From NCBI GenBank assembly GCA_035772405.1, contig JAYKKM010000439.1:10333501-10397500 (forward strand): DNA of 64,000 bases. Direction: 5' to 3'. The stretch is from Chrysogorgia sp. JL179-B06 (taxonomy: Eukaryota; Cnidaria; Anthozoa; Scleralcyonacea; Chrysogorgiidae). The notes beneath the pieces are model-generated. The model did no database searches. It was given only the letters and a program-made list of their open reading frames with translations, and was not told where the DNA came from. The translations under genes and the position numbers were made by a program. Numbering within the stretch: the first letter of the stretch is position 1; every line of letters starts with the position of its first letter. Of this stretch, positions 43,561-56,300 are shown one piece after another.

Positions 43561-43757
43561 GTACCCGGTACACCGGGATGAAGTGAATTGAAATTTAAAA
43601 TGTCGTCTGACCAGGTAAAATATCCAAAAAGTGGCAAAATGAAAAACATCCGTTGGGATGTTTTTTATGCGAATAAAATTAGTTTTTTGTTTCATTGAGA
43701 AGTTATTATCCACATTTCACGCATGCGGTCACCCAGGACATCCCGGTGTACCGAGAT
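43561..43757. mobile_element. Small TIR element
   Basis: CCCGGTACACCGGGATG near 43563 is inverted by CATCCCGGTGTACCGAG near 43740, about 195 bp overall. GTACCGGGGATCATATAAAC recurs at 44253, so part of the family is dispersed. Confidence 0.5.
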
Positions 43758-44301
43758 CATATAAACAGACCCTAAGAACCGCCTATTAATGAAAACTCTG
43801 CTGTTATCATTGTTGAGTATTTGTTTGCTTGCTTGTCTGTTTACCGAACACAGGCCCAAGCTTATATTTCACTTAAGCTAAACCGAAAATAGATTTAGGC
43901 GTTTTGCGCGTTTTCCTGAAGTGTTTTACAGTTATCTTTAGAGATGTATTTAAGATATAGTCATGTGAGCTGGTGAAGAGTTGTGAAAGAGCAAGACGTA
44001 GACGTGACTGAAAAGGCATGGGTGATTAGAATGCAGAACGCAAGGTTAGAACACTCGTAAGGCGGGGGTTATGGTTAGGAACTTTGTTGTTTTTGGGTTG
44101 TTTTGTCATTCAGAGATTTCACGCACAAATCTATAGCTTGGGTGACTTGTGTCCAACCTGCAAATTTTTACAGCCGCTTATAGTGGCAATTCATGTCCTT
44201 TATTCCTAACACACAGCCTACGGGATGTTGCGCTTATATGGAAAAAATCTGTACCGGGGATCATATAAACAGGCTTTTACCGCCGGCTATTTTTTGTGTC
44301 C

Positions 44302-44800
44302 TTAAGGCGCTGTTACACTATATGCAATTTTTCAAGCAACTTGTCTCGCAATGCCATTGCACGAGACAGGTTGCACGAACCTTGCAACGGTGAAAATTGT
44401 TGCGACACAAAAATTAAGTTGCTGCAGCCTGGGCCTTCTATTTTGATTTTCTTTTTTTCCGGAGAGTTCGGAGCAGAATTATACTACAGGAACCTGGGGA
44501 CTAAAAGGGGGCAGCTTTCGTGACGTCACGAAGCGATTTGCGCACTGTTTCTGTAATCGTTGCAGAAAGCAGAATCTAATTCTACTTTTCGCAATGATTG
44601 CACGGCAACTAATTTCAGCGTTACACAATGTAACACCCGCATCTGTAACTTGTCTCGCAATTTTCCTCTTTGGCGACTGGATGCGTAGTTGTGATTGTCA
44701 CAAACACAAAGATTTCGAAACTTTGCAAGACCCCCTTTCATGCGACTGCAACGTAACAGATTAAGCCGTTGCAAGACAAGTTGCATGAAATATTATGAAC
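44302..44800. mobile_element. MITE with repeated CAACTTGTCTCGCAA motifs
   Basis: CAACTTGTCTCGCAA or its inverse occurs at about 44338, 44358 (partial), 44647 and 44772. Left end GGCGCTGTTACACTATATGC and a matching ATGCAACTTGTCTTGCAACG (reversed) at the right. No ORF. Similar architecture is known from PIF/Harbinger-type MITEs, but this is a resemblance only. Confidence 0.5.
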
Positions 44801-44804
44801 GTCT

Positions 44805-45818
44805 ATGAAATCTGATCACAGCCGTCTTCTTGCAATTGATACTATCTATCCATTTGTTGACCATCTAATTATTGGATTTTTTATTTTTTATAGAAACAGC
44901 AGAAACTTTCATCCACCGGTGTTTGCAAATCGAAGTTTGTTACGAGGAAATATAATACGTAACAGTCGTGAATACACTACAACACCTTACTATATTTATC
45001 GTTTTTGTATTTTACATTGATTTATACTGGCTTTAACGCTACACTGCCCGAAAAATAATGAATTTTCGTTACTCTGGATTCATATAAAGCAAATCATGGA
45101 TAAATTACGACAATAATGGACAAATCACGCGGCCTCTTTCAGGAGACGCGGGCGGTAGACGGGGAACTAAAGTCTAATTTGGAGTGGCCTTATATGTAAC
45201 TTTCTGGCGGCATTTGAAACGTAGCCTGCTATGACAAATATTAATGAAACCTCTGACATACTATAGTGGTCTACCACTGAAAGTATAGGCTCGACCCCCA
45301 AACGCAAATCTCGATCCCTAGCTATCACCCGTGGAGCCAAGGCTTTATGCTCGTCTGGACAATTCACACGCAGCTTGTACCAACTTTCTGATTGCGGAAA
45401 CAAGCCTATTGTAGTCCCATTTACACGACAATCATTCTGACTCTGCGGCATGCCTGATTTGTTTTGTCTACTGGAACATGGAACAGTGTTTCACGCAGTA
45501 CTGATTATATACGAGAACTCGAGAAGTAACGTGAAACACTTGCTTTTTAATGATATTATACAGATATGTAAAGTTACCAAGGTTTAACAAAAGTGGTCAA
45601 TATGAAGGCATGAAGGAAGATTTAACAAAGAAACCAATTTGTTTTTACATATTCAAATTTGAGCAGTGTGAAGAACAGAACAATATGAACAAAATAAAAG
45701 CTCAACTCAAGAGAAAAATATTAACAATATACTATTTTTACATTGATAAAAAATAAAGCAAAGTTTGTACAAACAAAAGAACCCCCAAGATTGTCCATAA
45801 AGCGACAACTAATTCAGT
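44805..45818. other. Intergenic, dispersed repeat only
   Basis: 45126-45260 matches the repeat at 3200-3345. Otherwise nothing recognised between the STAND/TPR and NIPBL genes. 45550-45755 is open on the plus strand but has no motif. Confidence 0.4.
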
Positions 45819-45893
45819 CTAGTGGGGAACATATGCAGAGTCATCTGGATCGTTGATTTCGTCATCAGAATTTTCATTAAGATCATATGTGGA
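45819..45893 (-). CDS. NIPBL: NIPBL last exon (h)
   Basis: 24 codons and TAG stop at 45819-45821. STYDLNENSDDEINDPDDSA then YVPH, acidic. Its start is defined by the AC acceptor of the proposed U12 intron; if that intron is wrong the protein would end differently, in the preceding exon. Confidence 0.68.
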   Translation of the reverse strand, partial: STYDLNENSDDEINDPDDSAYVPH

Positions 45894-46205
45894 GTAAACA
45901 TTGTTAAGAAAAACAACAGTCAGATTATTAAAAAACAATAACAATAATAACGGTTCTTGGTCCATGACTACATTTTTGCATAAGCATGGCACTGACAAGT
46001 ACATTGATGTTTACGAATGGATTTTGTCTGTGAAGATTAACATTGATTTGCATAATGTATGATGGAAATGAGCATTTTATTATCCAAATTTAATCCGAAT
46101 TTAACCACAGGTTAATGGTTGGGCATTGCACTATACTAATCATTCCACTATAACTAATCCTTTCGTGAAAATCCGTCCAATACTTTTTGAGATATCCTGC
46201 TGACC

Positions 46206-46262
<57 letters not shown>

Positions 46263-47353
46263 GGTGAAAACATAACCTCCAGTGATGATAACAAAACTAC
46301 GAGGTTGAGTAAATATTGTGATTTGTCAGTGGCGAGCATATAATTTACTTGCTGATGCCGAAGGTAGAGGCAAATAATTGATCTGCGAGACACTGACAAA
46401 TCACGATATTTTGCAATAACCGAGTTCGATAATTGTTTTATTCAATTTCGTTTTAACATTTGTTATGTTGCGCAGAAAATAATTCCCCATATACGACGTG
46501 ATTAGAAAATTAAAAGAATGATAAAAACATAAAAAGGTAAAACAATGTTGTGGTGTATCATTATAGTATTATATTGACCTGTCAAGGTCATTGGACATAC
46601 GCATTACTAGAGTGAAAACCACGCTGTTTTGTAAAGGAGTTTATACATTGCTTCGTACAAATAAATACTCAGATCTCATATTGAATCTCGCAGATCAATT
46701 ATTTGCCTCTACATCAGCAAGTAAATGATATGCTCGCCACTGACAAATCACGATATTTTGCAATAACCGAGTTCGATAATTGTTTTATTCAATTTCGTTT
46801 TAACATTTGTTATGTATCAGGGAAAGTTAATCTGAGTATTTATTTGTACGAAGCAATGTATAAACTCCTTTACAAAACAGCGTGGTTTTCACTCTAGTAA
46901 TGCGCATGTCCAATGACCTTGACAGGTCAATATAATACCATAATGGATACACCACAACATTGTTTTACCTTTTTATGTTTTTATCATTCTTTTAATTTTC
47001 TAAGTCACGTCGTATACGGGGAATTATTTTCTGCGCAAGAACAGACTCTATATTGCAGCAAAACAACGTTTGCGTCTTATGCGCATGCTTAGACTATTAT
47101 TTGTAGGCAGTTAATTACATCTAGCGAAGCGACGTCGCAGCCAATCAAAATTGAGATCAAAATAAATTGAATAATAATTGTCATCATCATTATCGTTTTG
47201 TTATCATTACCGGAAATTATGTTTTCATCTCTGTTTGTTTGTTTGTTTGTTTGTTTGTGTTTGTTTGTTTGTTTGTATGTCTCTGCGTGTGTGTGTCTCT
47301 GTGTGTGTGTGTGTGTGTAGTCTGTCTGTCTGTCTGTGGTCTGTCTGTCTGTG

Positions 47354-47384
<31 letters not shown>

Positions 47385-50300
47385 ATTGTATGGCAAATGC
47401 GCAAATCAATCCAGCTTAGCTTAATTAAGGAGTAAAGAAAAAATATTAGTAACATTTCTAAAACAGAATGTTAGGTGACTTAAAAATTGATGTAAGGATA
47501 TTCTCTTGCGTTTTTTCTTAACTTTCGGTTTAGCTCTCCCTTTGCTGTTTCCAGGTGTTTTTTTACCAGGAGTCTTTCTTGTTTTTGAAGGTCGCTTGTC
47601 TTTGGTTTTAACCTCTTGACCAGATTTTTCATCCTAAATACAACACAGAGATATAAATCGAAAATGTGCACAAGGAATCCTTATTAACTCAGATCCGTAT
47701 TTTACAAAAACTAGAATGGCTGGCAGACTGACAGCGTGTGTTCCGTTTGGCGCGGCGATCATGTGCTTACAGCTTGTCAGAATACGATTCGATAATAAAA
47801 TCTGACGCTTTCCTTAAAAGCAATGTAGCTCATCGATGTTTGATAAAGCCAATAAGACCTCGTTATTGGGACTGCTGGGAATCGGACTTCGAGTATTATA
47901 AATGCAATTATTATATAGATATCGATGCAATATTGATATAGAAAAATGATATCTTCACATGTGAAGATAAAAATGATATCTTAACTGTGAACAGTGAAGC
48001 TATAATTTTTATCTACTACTTAAAGAACTCATTAATAATTCATGAAGAAAATTCAAAAGAAATTAATATTTAATCAGCATCTTTAACCCAGGATAAAACA
48101 TTGATTAATAAAACATCAATGTTTTATCAAAGTTGACTTGCTGATTAATAAAACATCAATGTTTTATCAAAGTTGACTTGCTCAAATTGAGCTTTTTCGG
48201 AGTTAAAATAATTTGTTTGTACCGTTTCTACAACTTCCAAACAAAGTATGTATTATATATTCTACTCATTTTACAAGTTCGTGCGGCTCGCCATTGTAAC
48301 TGCCCATAAACATCAGCCGCTCATGTTTTAACTACTACTTAAAAAACTCATTAATAATTCATGAAGAAAATTCAAAATAAATTTAATCAATATCCGTAAA
48401 TCGATAAGCGATTTCTCCTAATATACATAAACTTTCACTTCGTTTTTCTTGGCTAAAATAGCTCATATCACCAAATTAGTTGGTTAATATAGTTATACAT
48501 ATGCATTCGTACTTTAAGTAAATCCCATACAGATGTATATATATTACGTGAGAAGTTATCATCATGACTATTTCATAGAACATTACATGGCTGTTTGGAG
48601 ATGAGTTTTGAACGAACACTCGAAGATAAAATTCGTTTCTCCGTACGACATGTAATATCATTATTAGAGCTGCGCCCGATTAATCGATTAATCGACTTTT
48701 TTAGACAATCGATTATATTTAACGATAATCGGATCATCGAAAACAACAGCACACAGCATGATCCCGGAATGATGCAATTGTCGCTGTGACATTTTTAGTG
48801 AAGCAATTGAATGCCATGACATTCGAGCGTGTTAATGTTGGCCAACGAAGAGTAGCCGCTCCGCCAGGCCAGAACTTTAGGGATACACTCGTCCAATCGT
48901 TGACTGATAGATTCTTCCTCGACGAATTGAATGTTTCTGGCGAAGAAACAATTACCGGCAAAGCGGTTCCATTTTATCTGTTGGCTTCATTCATGGACCC
49001 CAGGTTCCGTGATCTGTCATTCCTGAGTGAAGTCGAGCGGAAATCATTGTTGGAGTTTGCCTCGCAGACCGTAAAAGACATGCCATCGACATCGTCACCT
49101 GCAAGCAGCGACGCTGCTGTTACAACAGCACCGGAGATCGCGCCACCGGCGAAGAAAAAATCCAGGTCCGAGTTAGCCATGGAAGAGTTGCTTGGTAAAG
49201 GAAAATCCTCTGAGGAATCCACCGGCGAAGTGAAATCTCGCAAGGAAAAGATTGACAAGGAGATCAACCAACTGAGCGACGAGGCACCGATACCATTGAT
49301 GGAAGATGCTTTAGAGTGGTGGAAGGAAAACGAAAAACGTTACCGGCCTCTGCTTCGAAACCTTGCCGCCAGAGTATTGGCTGCTCCGCCGACATCTGTA
49401 CCAAGCGAGCAGATTTTTAGTAAAGCCGGACTTGTCGTCTCCAAGAAGCGTGCCGCGCTTAAGCCGGCCGTTGTGGATGCACTTTTATTTTTAAATAAAA
49501 ATACAATGTAGACGGGCCTGACGGGGACGGTCATATCTAACTGTATTTATATATTATATGTTATACTTTATTTGACGTTTGGTTTGTTACTTTTTTATTG
49601 TGTAATTTCAAGGGGACAATTTAGTAAACATTTTTTTAAAAACGTCCCTTCCTTTGAGGGGACAACCCACTGTATTAGTGTCATGATTTATTCAATCCGA
49701 TTAATCGATTATTAATCGATTGTTGGCAACAATTAATCGATTACGCATATTAACCGATGGGCGCAGCTCTAATCATTATCCTCTATATATTCTTGTGAAA
49801 TTCATGAATAATCACAGCGTGGTATTTTGGTCACATGTATAGCTTGTAAAGCTCCATAAAGATTGAATACTGGTTAGGACGATCTTTAACAAAGCTATGA
49901 ATGCTTATTAGGACGATCTTTAACAAATGCCCATACAGATCTGCCGCTCGTATTTTATGGTAAAGGGGCTAAAAGGGATGACTCAAAAGGACCTTCTGAT
50001 TTTTTAGAACTACTAATCCTAACCCAAATCTCAATCCTAACCCTAACCCTAACCTTGATCCTAACCTTGATCCTAACCTTGATCCTAGCCTTAATCCTAA
50101 CCCTAACCGTAGCTATCCATAACCTAACGAAAAATAAAAACCAGAAAAAAACAGAAAGGTCCTTTTGAGTCATCCCTTTTAGCCTTCCCCGTATTTTATC
50201 TATTACATATAATAACTTCTTATTAACCGAGAGCGCGGTCATTACGGTAAAATATCAGACCGACGTCTTGACAGTACGGACCGAGCCCGTAGGGCGAGGT

Positions 50301-53300
50301 TCGTACATAAAAGACCGAGGTCTGATATTTTCCCGTAATGACCAAGCGGTCGAGGTTAATAAGAGGTTTATTATATGGCATGGCTTTTTTAAACAACATA
50401 CTTTACATACGTTTTGAGTGACAGAATCGTCATTTTCAATCTTGTTCTTGTTCTTCTATTGCTTTCATGATAGTAAGACTCTCATTTAGATTGTTATCGT
50501 CCGACTCGTACATGATTTAGTGCTTAATTTACTAAATTCGTTCAATTTTTGCTGCTTTTCAAAGTTTGCTATCGTTGTTCGCTCATTTGTAAACAAAATG
50601 GCTGACAAAATCCGTAATCCGGACCGGTCATTACGGGAAATAACGGACCGGCACGTGACGTGTCTCAGCCAATCAGAGCACGCAATTTCACCGGAGTAGC
50701 TTGTGCCATATAATAATACTCATTAATAATTAATGAATAAAAGACAAAAGAAATCAGTGGCATGCGTTAGCTTGTATATCTGATACAACACTAGTGGTTG
50801 TATCCATAAATTACCACATAAACTTTTCCTTCCATTTTCTCGGCTAAAATTATTGAATCTTCAATATTATCGTTAAACATGAACGTTTACATGCATTGGT
50901 ATCACATTCGCGTCCGTATTGTATCGGACAATCTCTCTCCTTCGGCTCGAGCTTGAAAATCCGATACAACACTTCCGCTCATGTTGTAAGTATAGTACAT
51001 ACTGGATTATACAATAAATATATATTGAAATAAGAGGGTATATAAGCACTATTCACTAAAGCTTTATACCGAAAAAAACGTCTTAAGTTCCTGTTTGGAA
51101 TCGAACACATAACCTTTTCATTACTGATAAGGTAGCAGTCTCTACATTTTACTAAGTCTGGTTGTTGAAACCTCAATAGGCCGTTTTCATGCGCACATGC
51201 ATTTTTGGAACGAAAACGAGGCTAGCAGAGTCGCTGGCAGGCTATTATGGTAGAGTAGCTGGCAAGCGCGATAATGGTTTATTAACTTAATCCACAACGA
51301 AGTCATTAACTGTCATACATACATACAAACTGACTCTCATTGTCTATCATGCTCGTTTGATCTAGGCTTGAGATAGTAAACTTATATTGTTAATGTCTAT
51401 TCTACTACTGTTCAAAATCCAAGGACTACCTGACAATCGTGTTCTTGGTCATTTTCACCAGTTGGACTATCTCTCCCATTGGAATCATGATCACTGTCTT
51501 CTTCACTTTTATCAAAATTCATTATCATAGTTTTGAACTAGTTTTTTAAAAGAGAAAAAAGCGGTCAAAATTCAAAGTAAAAAATAATAGATACATATTA
51601 TATATCCAATAAAATATTTATCTCAACATATATACTTGATCCCTGGCTATTGTACACATATAGAGGACGTACCTCTAAATATTGTTGAACAAGTTCTTGT
51701 CTAGAAGGTAATACGCCAGCTGATTCAAGGCACGATATCGGTTGACTGGGTTGAAATGTAACCCCACTTTTTCGAGTTATTGCTTTGTCGTACGCTTTAT
51801 TCGACTCAGTTGGTGAATATTTTCGACATTTACTAAAACATATAGATTAAAAAGTGGTTAGAACGTCCGGGTAGCAATCAGGAAATTGTAAGTTTGATCC
51901 CTGCTCAGGCCTAAGGATTTTTCCTGAGTTGTTTATAGCTTGTACAATATTAACAAAATTAACTACAAAATAAACCAAAAAAACACTTTTACAAACAAGA
52001 AATTAAAAATTTAAATCAACTTGAACTACTATTAGTACTATGACACCATTAATGTTGCATTCAGGCCGGGGGTTGATTGTGGGGGGTGCGACATCCCCCC
52101 AAAATCTTTTTACGAGTTTCAGTCGGCAGAAGTTATATTTTAGTAGGCAGAAGTTATATTTTAGTAGGCAGAAGTTATATTTTAGTAGGCAGAAGTTATA
52201 TTTTAAACGTGTTCGATTTAACACGGACAAGTAGAATCATTAACTTTTAGCACTTATAAGTTTAAAAACTACCAAATTTAAAACTCACAAATCTAATGTT
52301 GATGTCATGTTTTCATTCTGTATTGAATATTATAACCATTTCACCAGCTGACCAGTGTCATTTTAGTTGTTGTGGCTAGTGGTTACCACACATGTCTATG
52401 TGCTGGGAGACAGGTTCAAATCCTGGATCGGACCTCCACTCAGGGTCTTAAAAATAATCGAGGAGAAAGTGCTGTCGCAATAATATCAGCAAATGGTAAG
52501 ACTTTCGGGTCTTCTCGGATAACGACCTTAAATCGTAGGCCCTCGGAACCCCTATCAATTGGGCTTCTAGCCTGTTGGGGGTATTCCGTTCACCAAAGAG
52601 TGATAAATCTAATAAACTAAACTAAACTATGCACCCAACGAAAAGACAATATTTTGTAAAGCTTCGAATATGCTTCGATCGATATGATGTAGTCGGTACA
52701 GGCTCGTCCGTCAGTCGGTTGAAGTGAACTTACACCCCCCCCCCTGTAAACGTTTCTGAGTACGGCCCTGGTTGCATGGTTACGGCCAAATGAATAAACA
52801 CTACGGGATATGAAATCAAACTATATTTTCTACTTCTTAAAGTACCACTGCCACCAAATTTTTGGTTTCCATTTTATTTCCCCAAATGAACAGAAGTGAT
52901 TTTATCAACGGTTGAAATAGCGAAATATGCAACTTCGGATGCGAAATTTTCCGATAGCTTTTTTGGGCACTGTGACGTCATAAGCTAGTATGATACCCAT
53001 GGCAAACACAGAGAAAATGGCTACATCTTCAACTAGTTCGTCTCGTCGGCATGTAGGAAAATATTGTGTTGCTGGCCGTTCTAAGCAAACTAGTTGTACT
53101 AACGCCAATTTACGGAATTTTCTGTGTCAAATGTCACAAACAAAAACAAATGGCGGCGTTGAATTTCGCATGTAGCATCTAATTTCAAACAAAAAATTCA
53201 ACCACTTTAATTTATCGTACGAAGCCCATAGATACATCAAATTACTCACAAAAGTTGGAATATTTCAACAAATGAAACGCAAACCAAAAATCTGGTGGCA

Positions 53301-56300
53301 GTGGCACTTTAAAGCAATTACGAACTAAATATGCATGTCTTTGGAACGTCTTAAAGCATCTATACTGTATATTATATCATATTATATCCAGTTATTTTAA
53401 GAACTTAGCAGCTTTCATATTTATTCTTAGTATCACCTGTCATTTACGCAGTACGTTTCCTTCAAATGTTGTCGGAGGTAAAGCAGAAGCATACAACTCT
53501 GCCATGATTTCCAGCTACTTTCAACGGAACTAAGATTTTCAGGTAACCTTGCTAAAAAATTGAAAACAAAAAGCAGGGTTAAAAAAGAAACTCTGATGAA
53601 AGGATTTTGATCCAAATGCCAGTACTTTTTCTACTTATTTGTCAGTTTCATTACTCTCTAAAAATCGCTGTTTTTTGGGGGTATTTACACATTGTCTATA
53701 CGCAACCCACATCTCTAGCTGATCAATACGAGCCATAATGGCACCCAAATTAAATATTCTTTTATATTAATTTAAATTAGCCTTTCTGACCTCGTTAATC
53801 TTTGCTTTGTAACGAGGCCAGAAAGGCTAATTTTCATGCATATAAAATAAAATTGTGTCTGGTTTTATTGCTAAAGGCAGACTGTTAAAATAATAAATTT
53901 GAATAGATCAATCGAGATTAGATGTAACGTCGACGCTGGCAATAAGATCGGAACAGAGCGTTTGTTAACTGCTGCTAGTACATTAGTTTGTCATTTGGCA
54001 CAGCGACAATGTGACAGGAAAATTTCGTTGAAAAGATCTTTTCGATTTAAAAGTTTTGACAAAACACGATTACATACCAAGCAGAGTCTCTGCGTTGTCT
54101 TCTATCTCGTCATTGACAGTATCATCGTCAGTTTTTACTGGAAGGAGAGACTAAAATAAAACAACGTGTTAACCATCGCACACGACAAACGTCTTTTAAT
54201 TGACTTAAGTACGTACCAAAATCGAATACCGGCGGTATTCATGGAGACAGAACATTCTGGTTACCGCTACGAAACTCTGGAATTCATTACCAGAGCAAAT
54301 TAAAAGTACTGACTGTTTAAATAGTTTTAAGTCGGTGTTGAGAACTGACCGAACAGACAATACATAAATTAAATAGTTAATGGGTAATGATATATGGGGA
54401 GATCATATGACACTTTATAAGGGACAGCAGGTTTAAAATAATGTATACGTGTGTGTGAGTTGAGAAGTGGCACGGAAACGTGTTCTGGTATTACAGTTTA
54501 TCTTTTATAAAATGTTATATTTGTGACTTGTCGAGGACTACTGTTTCGGAGGCGAACATTTCTCGACACGTGGCACCTCCGACGGGATAGCTGAAACGCC
54601 AGTTATAAATGCGAACGTACATATTCTAGCGACACGCGGTTGTCGGCAATATCAATATGGAGAAGAAACTAGAGACAAAATTGAAGCAGTTGAAGCTTGG
54701 CGAGGAACGAACAAGCAACATTTTGGATTCAGGTAAGCCTGAAAGTGTTAAACGGCATCTCGATGCGCTACGCGAGACAGTTCGCGAAACGAACGAATGT
54801 AAACGGGCTGCCGAAGCAGCGAAAATTGAGGCTGATAAAAGTATTGAGGAAATTAACGATTGGAATAGTGATGTCGAAGCTAAAATTGAGAAGGCAGATG
54901 CGGAATTAAGCCGTTTAGAGTATTGGCTTTCCGAAAAGGATCGATCTGAAAAAAGCGTAGCGCAAGAGGAGCAGTTTCAAGTAGAGTTAAAACTGCATGA
55001 AAAACGAATGAAGATGAAAGCCGAACTTGAACTAACTCAGACAAAAACGGAAGTTCAGGAATGTTCTGGTCTTAAAACTGCAAAACTTCCTAAATTAGTA
55101 ATTTCTAAGTTTGATGGCTCGTTTATGGATTGGCCAAGATTCTGGGGACAGTTCAGCGAAGCTATTGATACGAGTTCCATCGCCCCAATTACCAAGTTTA
55201 CATATTTACGTGAGTTACTAAGTCCAAAGGTTAAACGTGGTGTCGAAGCCCTGCCATTTACATCAGAGGGTTATAATCGGGCCAAGTCAATTCTCCTTGA
55301 TAAATATGGGAAGGATTCGGAAATTGTCAATAGCTACGTCAAGGAAATCTTACAGTTACCCAATATAACAAGCGCGAATCCACGTAAAATCGCCGAGTTT
55401 AGCGAGAAACTGTCCTACTGTGTACAAGCGCTTGAAACCATGAAAAGGCTTGACCACGTCAGGGGAAACGTTGCTATGACGCTTGAAAAATTGGCTCCGA
55501 TTAGGGGGGATTTGGTCCGTACAGATCCAGATTGGGAATCTTGGGATTTTAACAAATTATGCGAAGCCGTGCACCAATGGGTTAAACGGAACCCAGTTGT
55601 TTCAAACGACAAAGAACGCGACGACCGCAAAGAACGCGACGACCGCAGGAAACTGTTTCATGCGCGCGGGGAAGAAGATAAATTACGAGGCTGTGTTTAT
55701 TGCGAGGACACTGGTCATAAAGCGTCTCAGTGCGACCAAATAACTGATACGAGTGAACGTAAGAGAATTCTAACCCGAAGGGGTCTGTGTTTTAATTGCG
55801 CTACTAGAAAGCACCGCGCCTCGGAATGTGCCAGCAAAGTGTCATGTCAACATTGCAACAAACGTCATCACTCATCCATTTGCGAACAGCAGCGTCGACG
55901 CCCCGCGGGAAATGAGAAGAAATTGATGACAGACGGTGCAAGTGGAGAAGGGGTTTTCCCCGTAGTTGTGGTAAAAGTAAACGGTGTTATGTGTCGCGCA
56001 CTAATTGACTCTGGCGCCGGGGGTCGTATGCGTCAGCGAAGCTGATAAAGATGATTGACGAACAACCGAGCGAGACGAAATTACAACGCATTGATATGCT
56101 CATGGGTTCGAAAATGGCACGAATGGAATTTTACGACACAGAAGTTAGCACTCTAGACGGAAGCTACAAAATGAACGTGAAGTTGGCGAAAGTGGAAAAC
56201 CAGAACTCCTTCACATAAATAACCCTGGATACGATAAGATAAGACGCGACTACAACCACCTTCGCAACGTCGTTATCGAAGATTCTGATATGAGAGATCA

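Larger units (their letters stand above)
45894..47501 (-). other. NIPBL: Candidate U12-type AT-AC intron
   Basis: Donor ATATCCTTAC at 47501-47492. Branch-site match TTTTCTTAAC at 45912-45903, with the branch A 10 nt from the acceptor TTTAC|TCC. Exon phases on both sides are 0. No AG dinucleotide offers a good alternative acceptor in this stretch. These features match the consensus of minor-spliceosome AT-AC introns. Confidence 0.72.

Noticed and set aside
47167..47455. Cysteine/valine-rich ORFs on both strands
   Set aside because: They are read from the (GTTT)n/(GTCT)n microsatellite.
50030..50125. Chromosome end or fusion scar from CCCTAA-like repeats
   Set aside because: The tract is inside a transposon with inverted ends and a target duplication.
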